Shown: positions 59,091 to 64,000 of the stretch, in pieces
Position numbering within the stretch: the stretch's first letter is position 1
How the letters are laid out: the number at the start of each line of letters is the position of its first letter
Assembly: GCF_037042905.1 (NCBI RefSeq)
Contig: NC_087245.1
Span: 24,428,501 to 24,492,500, forward strand
From: Lytechinus pictus
Lineage: Eukaryota; Echinodermata; Echinoidea; Temnopleuroida; Toxopneustidae
Reading direction: 5' to 3'
Length of the DNA stretch: 64,000 nt
Notes under the pieces: model-generated
Databases searched by the model: none
Told to the model about the DNA's origin: nothing
What the model saw: only the letters and a program-made list of their open reading frames with translations
Made by a program: the position numbers and the translations under genes

Positions 59091-60612
59091 GATGTTGGGC
59101 AACATGATTGTCCACACAACAAATGGTTAAAACATTATCCAATGCTGGGTAGTTTTAAACCAATTATGTGTGCTTTGGGTGAAAGCTACCCAGAGTTGGA
59201 TCAATTTTTATGCCCCCGCAGACGAAGTCCGGAGGGGGCATTAAGTGTTGCCCCTGTCCGTCCGTCCGCCCCCCACTTGGTTTCCGCGCAATAACTCGAA
59301 AAATATTGAATGGATTTTGAAAAGGTTTAGTGTGTCGGTAGATGACACCAAAATACAGGCCAAGTTCAAATTCCGAGTCCGGAGGTCAAAGATCAAAGGT
59401 CACAGCTCATTAAATATGCGAGTTGGTTTCCGCGCAATAACTCGAAAAATATTTAATGGATTTTAGAAATTGTTTGGTGTGTATATAGTACTAGGTAAAT
59501 GACACCAAAATACAGGCTAAGTTCGAATTTCGAGTCCGGAGGTCATAGGTCAAAGCTCATTAAATATGCAAGTTGGTTTCCGCGCAATAACTCGAAAAAT
59601 ATTTAATGGATTTTAAAGATTTGACGCCAAAATACAAGCTAAGTCCGAATTTGGAGTCCGCAGGTCAAATGTCACAGCTCATTAAATATGCGAGTTGGTT
59701 TCCGCGCAATAACTCGAAAAATATTTAATGGATTTTAAAAATTGTTTGGTGCGTAGGCCTATATAGTGCTAGGTAAATGACACCAAAATACAGGCTAAGT
59801 TCGAATTTCGAGTCCGGAGGTCATAGGTCAAAGCTCATTAAATATGCAAGTTGGTTTCCGCGCAATAACTCGAAAAATATTTAATGGATTTTAAAAATTG
59901 TTTGGTGCGTAGGCCTATATAGTGCTAGGTAAATGACACCAAAATACAGGCTAAGTTCGAATTTCGAGTCCGGAGGTCATAGGTCAAAGCTCATTAAATA
60001 TGCAAGTTGGTTTCCGCGCAATAACTCGAAAAATATTTAATGGATTTTAAAGATTTGACGCCAAAATACAAGCTAAGTTCGAATTTGGAGTCCGCAGGTC
60101 AAAGGTAACAGCTCATTAAATATGCGAGTTGGTTTCCGCGCAATAACTCGAAAAATATTTAATGGATTTTATTTTTTTATTTTTTTTGGTGTGTAGGTAG
60201 ATGACACCAAAATACAGGCTAATTTTAAATTCGGAGTCCGCAGGTCAAAGGTTACAGCTCATCAAATATGCAAGTTGGTTCCCGCGCAATAACTCAAAAG
60301 ATATTTAATGGATTTTAAAAAACTTTGGTGTGTAGGTAGATGATACCAAAATACAGGCTAAGTTCGAATTCGGAGTCCGCAGGTAAAAGGTCAAAGGTCA
60401 CTGCTTATTATATATGCGAGTTGGTTCAAAGGTCTAAATTTTTCATTATAGGTATGCATATTGGTTTCTGCTCGATATTAAGTTCAGTCATAGAAATATT
60501 GAATGAATTTCTGATCATGTTAAGCGGGGGCATCTGTGTCCTTTGGACACGTCAAATTTCTAGTTTAACCAATTGTTGTGTGGTCAGTATGTTGCCCAAC
60601 ATTTTGAGAGTG
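59091..60612. mobile_element. Foldback MITE split by an inserted tandem-repeat element
   Basis: The outer arms CACTCTTAAAGATGTTGGGC (left) and GCCCAACATTTTGAGAGTG (right), with inner CCACACAACAA/TTGTTGTGTGG, are inverted. Between them sits an insert (about 59211-60551) beginning TGCCCCCGCAGACGAAGTCC and ending near GCGGGGGCATCTGTGTCC, which carries the 59277-60430 array. Confidence 0.65.
59277..60430 (+). repeat. Tandem repeat, about eight 122-156-bp units
   Basis: Units start with TTGGTTTCCGCGCAATAACT at 59277, 59423, 59573, 59695, 59851, 60007, 60129 and 60275 (variant), with a partial start at 60421. Spacings are 146, 150, 122, 156, 156, 122, 146 and 146. Each unit contains GACACCAAAATACAGGC and GAGTCCG.AGGTCA. 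The short 122-bp units lack a block of about 30 bases after GGATTTTAAA. Confidence 0.95.
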
Positions 60613-62358
60613 CAATCAGATGCAAGTATTTCAGTAATATATAAATAATAATATTTGTCAGTGAAAATCACAAACTGATTGTTTCATGGAACCCCCCCCC
60701 CCCCCCCCGTTCTCCCACCGCTTTGTTATGAGTTGTTTCGTTTAGTTCATTATAATCTGTTGAGTTGACATTGCTGGGGGTTTCATGATTTATTATTTCA
60801 ATTTAGAAAAAAAAATCAATTTGTGTAGTAGAGGAGTCTGGATAATTATCAGTTGTTATAGAGTTGGCAGAAAAGTAGAACCATATGATATAATGCATGC
60901 AAACAAGTTGTACGCATTTGGCAACTCAATGGGATAATGATAAATATTATTTTATTTCTTAAAATTCATATTTATTATGTGTCTTTCGTGAAATGATTTT
61001 ACGGTTAATCACACGTAACGAATATGGACTTCAAAGAAACAAATTAAGAAGAAGGGGAAAAAAGAAATAGAAGAAGAAGAGGAGGAAGAAGGAGAAAAAG
61101 AAGAGGAGAGAAGGAGTAGGAGGACGAAGAAGAAGAATGCGAAGAAGAAGAAGACGAAGAAGGAGAAAAAGAAGAATTAGAGGAGGAGGAGGAAGAAAAA
61201 GAGGTGGAAGAAGAAGATGAATGAGAAGAAGAAAAAAAGAAAGAGAAGAAGAAGAAGACGAAGGAGAATAAGAAAATGAAGAAGAAGAAAAACAAAAGAA
61301 AGAAAAAAAGTACATTGTAAGAAGAAGAAGAATATAATGAAGAATGATGATGGAGAGTAAATCGTCTTACATGGAATTTAATTCAATGTTTCATTTGCAT
61401 GATTTAATTGTGTACATGTATATGTATTTTTTCATACATGTAGATAAGTCAATGAGGCATGTTATTCGTGCTATTGGAAGAGATTTGCCAAAGACGTGTG
61501 GCAGGAAATTGCAAAGCTGATCTCCATCAGCATGGCGTAGAACGATAAAGTTGTAGAACAAAGAGAGTCTGTTGCTCTCTGGATCTGATATAATTAGGAA
61601 TAAGTTGATGGTAATGGTGATGACGGTGGATATGGAGGTGGTGGTGTTGGTGATTATGATGATGTGGTTCAAGAAGATGACGATGCTTGTAGTGGTGGTG
61701 ATTTTGTTGATGTTGCGCAGTGGTTACCCCCTTTGGATATTTTTCCTTCATTACAACATTCGAATTATTTTCCAGGCGCGCTCCACGCTTATCAGCATTC
61801 AGAGCTAGAGTCATTTTCTTTTTCTGTTTGTCAGAGTTAATACCCTAGACAATCATTTGCATGGCCGTCGTGGCAGAGTGGTGGGCGGGATCGTGACAAG
61901 CAAAAATAAATATTATTTTAAATGGCCCGCAAGAAAAGTAAATAAAACTTGGTGACTCTCATTGACGTTCATGGAATAAACCTCAACCCACACATACGTG
62001 CACACCCTCCCCCATCCGCACCCACAAACACACCAGCACATGCACCCATACACACTCTTACACACCCTTACATTATCCCATACCTTCCCCCTCGTTTCTC
62101 CTTCCCCCACATAGGCATACGCCGCAAAAATTGGCTTATTTTCGCAGGGAAACTTACAAATAATCGCGGTTATAATGATATGTAATGTTACTATTAGTCC
62201 AATTTTAGGAATAGAATACCTCCCTTAAAAAATGGGGGCTATAAAAAGCTTATGAATACAGCGCCCAGGAATTGAGAATACCATTATGGTTTCGACAATG
62301 GACATGTTCTCCTTGCTACCTGATACATTAACGTAATTGACACCATTCGCCAATATTA
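60613..62358. other. Intergenic with purine-rich repeat
   Basis: It contains a C run (about 60691-60708), the GAA-rich tract (61046-61345), a GTG/GAT-rich patch (61610-61715), a short tRNA/SINE-like head at 61863 (GTCGTGGCAGAGTGG) and a CACACCC-rich patch (61985-62070). No gene is supported. Confidence 0.5.
61046..61345 (+). repeat. Purine-rich (GAA)n tract
   Basis: Nearly 300 bases of GAAGAAGAA, GAGGAGG and AGAAAAAG units with very few pyrimidines on the + strand. Opposite-strand ORFs here are poly-Ser/Phe/Leu artefacts. Confidence 0.95.
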
Positions 62359-62967
62359 TTAAAGGGATGGTCCAGGCTGGAGATATTTATATCTCAATAA
62401 ATAGAGTAAAATTCACAGTCAGAGAGTAAAATACTGAAAATTTGATCAAAATCGGATAACAAATAACGAAGTTTATATTGAATTTTAAAGATTTTCAATA
62501 TTCCGGTGAAACCATTCTAGTCATGTCTTCGTGAATATTCTTTCGTTGGGTTGATGATGTCATATTCCCACTTGTCCTTTTGTATTATGAAATTAGGTTT
62601 ATTCGAAATTGTTCTACCAAGATCTAAAACACTTGGATTGACAACTGATTAAATGCGTTAGTTATTTATTCCCGCAACTAAGTTTATCATAATGGAGACA
62701 CATCATTTAAACATGTATGGAAAATTGAAACAATTATGATTTCATGTAATAACATAAGAAAAAGGGAAGTGGAGATATGAGATCATCAGCCCACCTTATG
62801 AATATTCATAACGATATGAATTTAACTGTTTTCACAAAATATTGATAAACTTTAAAATTCAATTCGTTATTCTTTATCCGATTTCGATGAAATTTTCAGC
62901 ATTTGCTTTGTGAATTTTACTCTATTAATTTAGATATAAATATTTTCAGCCCGGACCATCCATTTAA
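62359..62967. mobile_element. TTAA-flanked long-TIR MITE (GGGATGGTCCAGGC ends)
   Basis: TTAAAGGGATGGTCCAGGCTG at the left mirrors GCCCGGACCATCCATTTAA at the right. The arms include ATCAAAATCGGATAACAAAT against TTATCCGATTTCGATGAAAT. The layout is like MITE family A, but the end sequences are different. Confidence 0.85.
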
Positions 62968-63604
62968 GGGGGAAGTATGGGGAGGGGTATGAAATATGTA
63001 ATGTTTTTGTTAAATCATCGTTGTTATTTTAAAGCGTGGTATTTCAACTATATTATTGTAATAATTCGTTCAATGTAATTCGCTAATTATGCTATTATGC
63101 TGAAAACGGTCTCTTGCCCTCATTTTCTTGTCAACAGGACTCCACCCCATAGTTCTGCTCATTAAACCACACACAGCCAACAAGGACACATCGTCAAAAT
63201 GACGTCACTGTATTTTCAGTTTCACTATAGTATTGTATCGACGCGACAATCGGATAGGCTATCATAATTCAGACTTTAATATATTATTTAAAAAGTTCAA
63301 GCGTGAAGGAAGCTATTAATAGATATCCATCTCTACTTTAAGCACGCCAGCATTCTCCCATTCTAATGATGAACCAATTTGTAAACTGTGATGACTTTTC
63401 CGTGGGAAACGTATTTTTTTTTAAGTAGTGGGTAGTATGTATCATTTGAATGTGGAGATGCTTTTGATAACACTTTTCCTCTCGCTTGTCTCCTACGAAG
63501 GCAAGATCAGCATGTTTAGTGTCAAATGTAAATGTAAAGCTTAAATCTCTTTTCAAATGTGAAATGTAAAATTGCTTTTGTTTCGTTTTTATCAAAATTA
63601 CATA
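62968..63604. other. Intergenic, nothing recognised
   Basis: AT-rich sequence with an isolated TGACGTCA at 63200-63207. No supported gene. Confidence 0.45.
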
Positions 63605-63827
63605 CGGTGGTGCTCAAAAGTTAGTGAACCTCATCAGAAAATGAACATATTTAAAATGTTCACGTTCTGTCATGTTTTAGCTATTTAATTGTTAAGTCAG
63701 GTGATAAAACATCACAAGCTTTGTTTCTCTGGGCTCGCCGAACATAGAAGTGTTGTTGTCTACATTCAACACTCGGTACGAAGGAGTGCATTTTGTGGTG
63801 GGGTTCACTAACTTTTAAGCACAATTG
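63605..63827. mobile_element. Tc1/mariner-like MITE
   Basis: GGTGCTCAAAAGTTAGTGAAC at the left and GTTCACTAACTTTTAAGCAC at the right are inverted, with TA at each flank (63603-63604 and 63828-63829). There is no transposase ORF in the 223 bases. Confidence 0.75.
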
Positions 63828-64000
63828 TAAATTAATCACACGATGAAGTTCACTTGTAAAATTCGAACACAAATGATAAAAAACACTGCAAAACATCGAT
63901 TAATAATATACAGTAATTTATTAATTGTTCCGAGCTCTTTTTATTTGTCTTTGCATTAAAAGGGATATTTTATTGTTGACCAAAATATCAAAGAAAATTC

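Noticed and set aside
58968..59294. ORF of 108 codons running into the tandem array
   Set aside because: It crosses the boundary of two nested repeats and has no domain.
59277..60430. CRISPR-like array
   Set aside because: Units are 122-156 bp and similar throughout, with no short repeat/unique spacer alternation. The setting is a eukaryotic genome.
61031..61315. Minus-strand ORFs rich in Ser, Phe and Leu
   Set aside because: They are the complement of the GAA-rich tract. The low complexity explains the open frame.

Overview
The window looks like nuclear DNA of a marine invertebrate deuterostome, most probably an echinoderm and possibly a sea urchin. It is AT-rich, has large introns and small exons with GT/AG boundaries, and is full of short foldback (MITE-like) elements, tRNA-derived SINEs and long G or C homopolymers. 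The host guess rests on overall repeat style and on the divergence of the host gene. No species marker is present.

One host gene can be read with confidence: the 3' part of an insulin receptor substrate (IRS) gene on the + strand, positions 4607-36677. Exons lie at 4607-4687, 9710-9784, 13329-13475, 26597-26671, 27039-27160, 29609-29887 (optional), 31426-31626 and 35431-36677. All junctions are phase compatible. The encoded tail starts just after the expected PTB domain, which lies upstream of the window. It carries six YxxM PI3-kinase docking sites, two YINV Grb2-type sites and two C-terminal tyrosines of the SHP2-docking type. Exons 4607-4687 and 9710-9784 are diverged copies of the same exon in the same phase, which suggests a mutually exclusive choice. 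The 279-nt exon is either a cassette or an alternative terminal exon.

The 13-kb intron between 13476 and 26596 holds the most interesting object: an apparently intact 6.33-kb DNA transposon (18444-24773). It has perfect 29-bp terminal inverted repeats, a 4-bp target duplication (TATT) and one 861-codon ORF (20410-22995). The ORF product has a basic N-terminus, a DDE-like core and a C-terminal Tudor-like domain. Its long non-coding arms carry about ten copies of a 15-bp motif, TGAAACNTACGTTAC, in which one base is free and the other fourteen are almost fixed. A second element (about 14482-17191) has the same architecture: TIRs starting GGG, a 4-bp AT-only target duplication and seven copies of GGTAACTGACATTAC. 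It has no ORF and looks like a non-autonomous relative.

The rest is introns, 3' flank and intergenic DNA carrying several foldback families (mostly TTAA- or TA-flanked), SINEs (one with a 166-bp MITE nested inside it), a tandem-repeat array (59277-60430) nested in another foldback element, and microsatellites. Downstream of 36677 no further gene could be established. One phase-compatible candidate exon at 45121 and one GC-richer patch near 54600-54735 are noted as weak leads.
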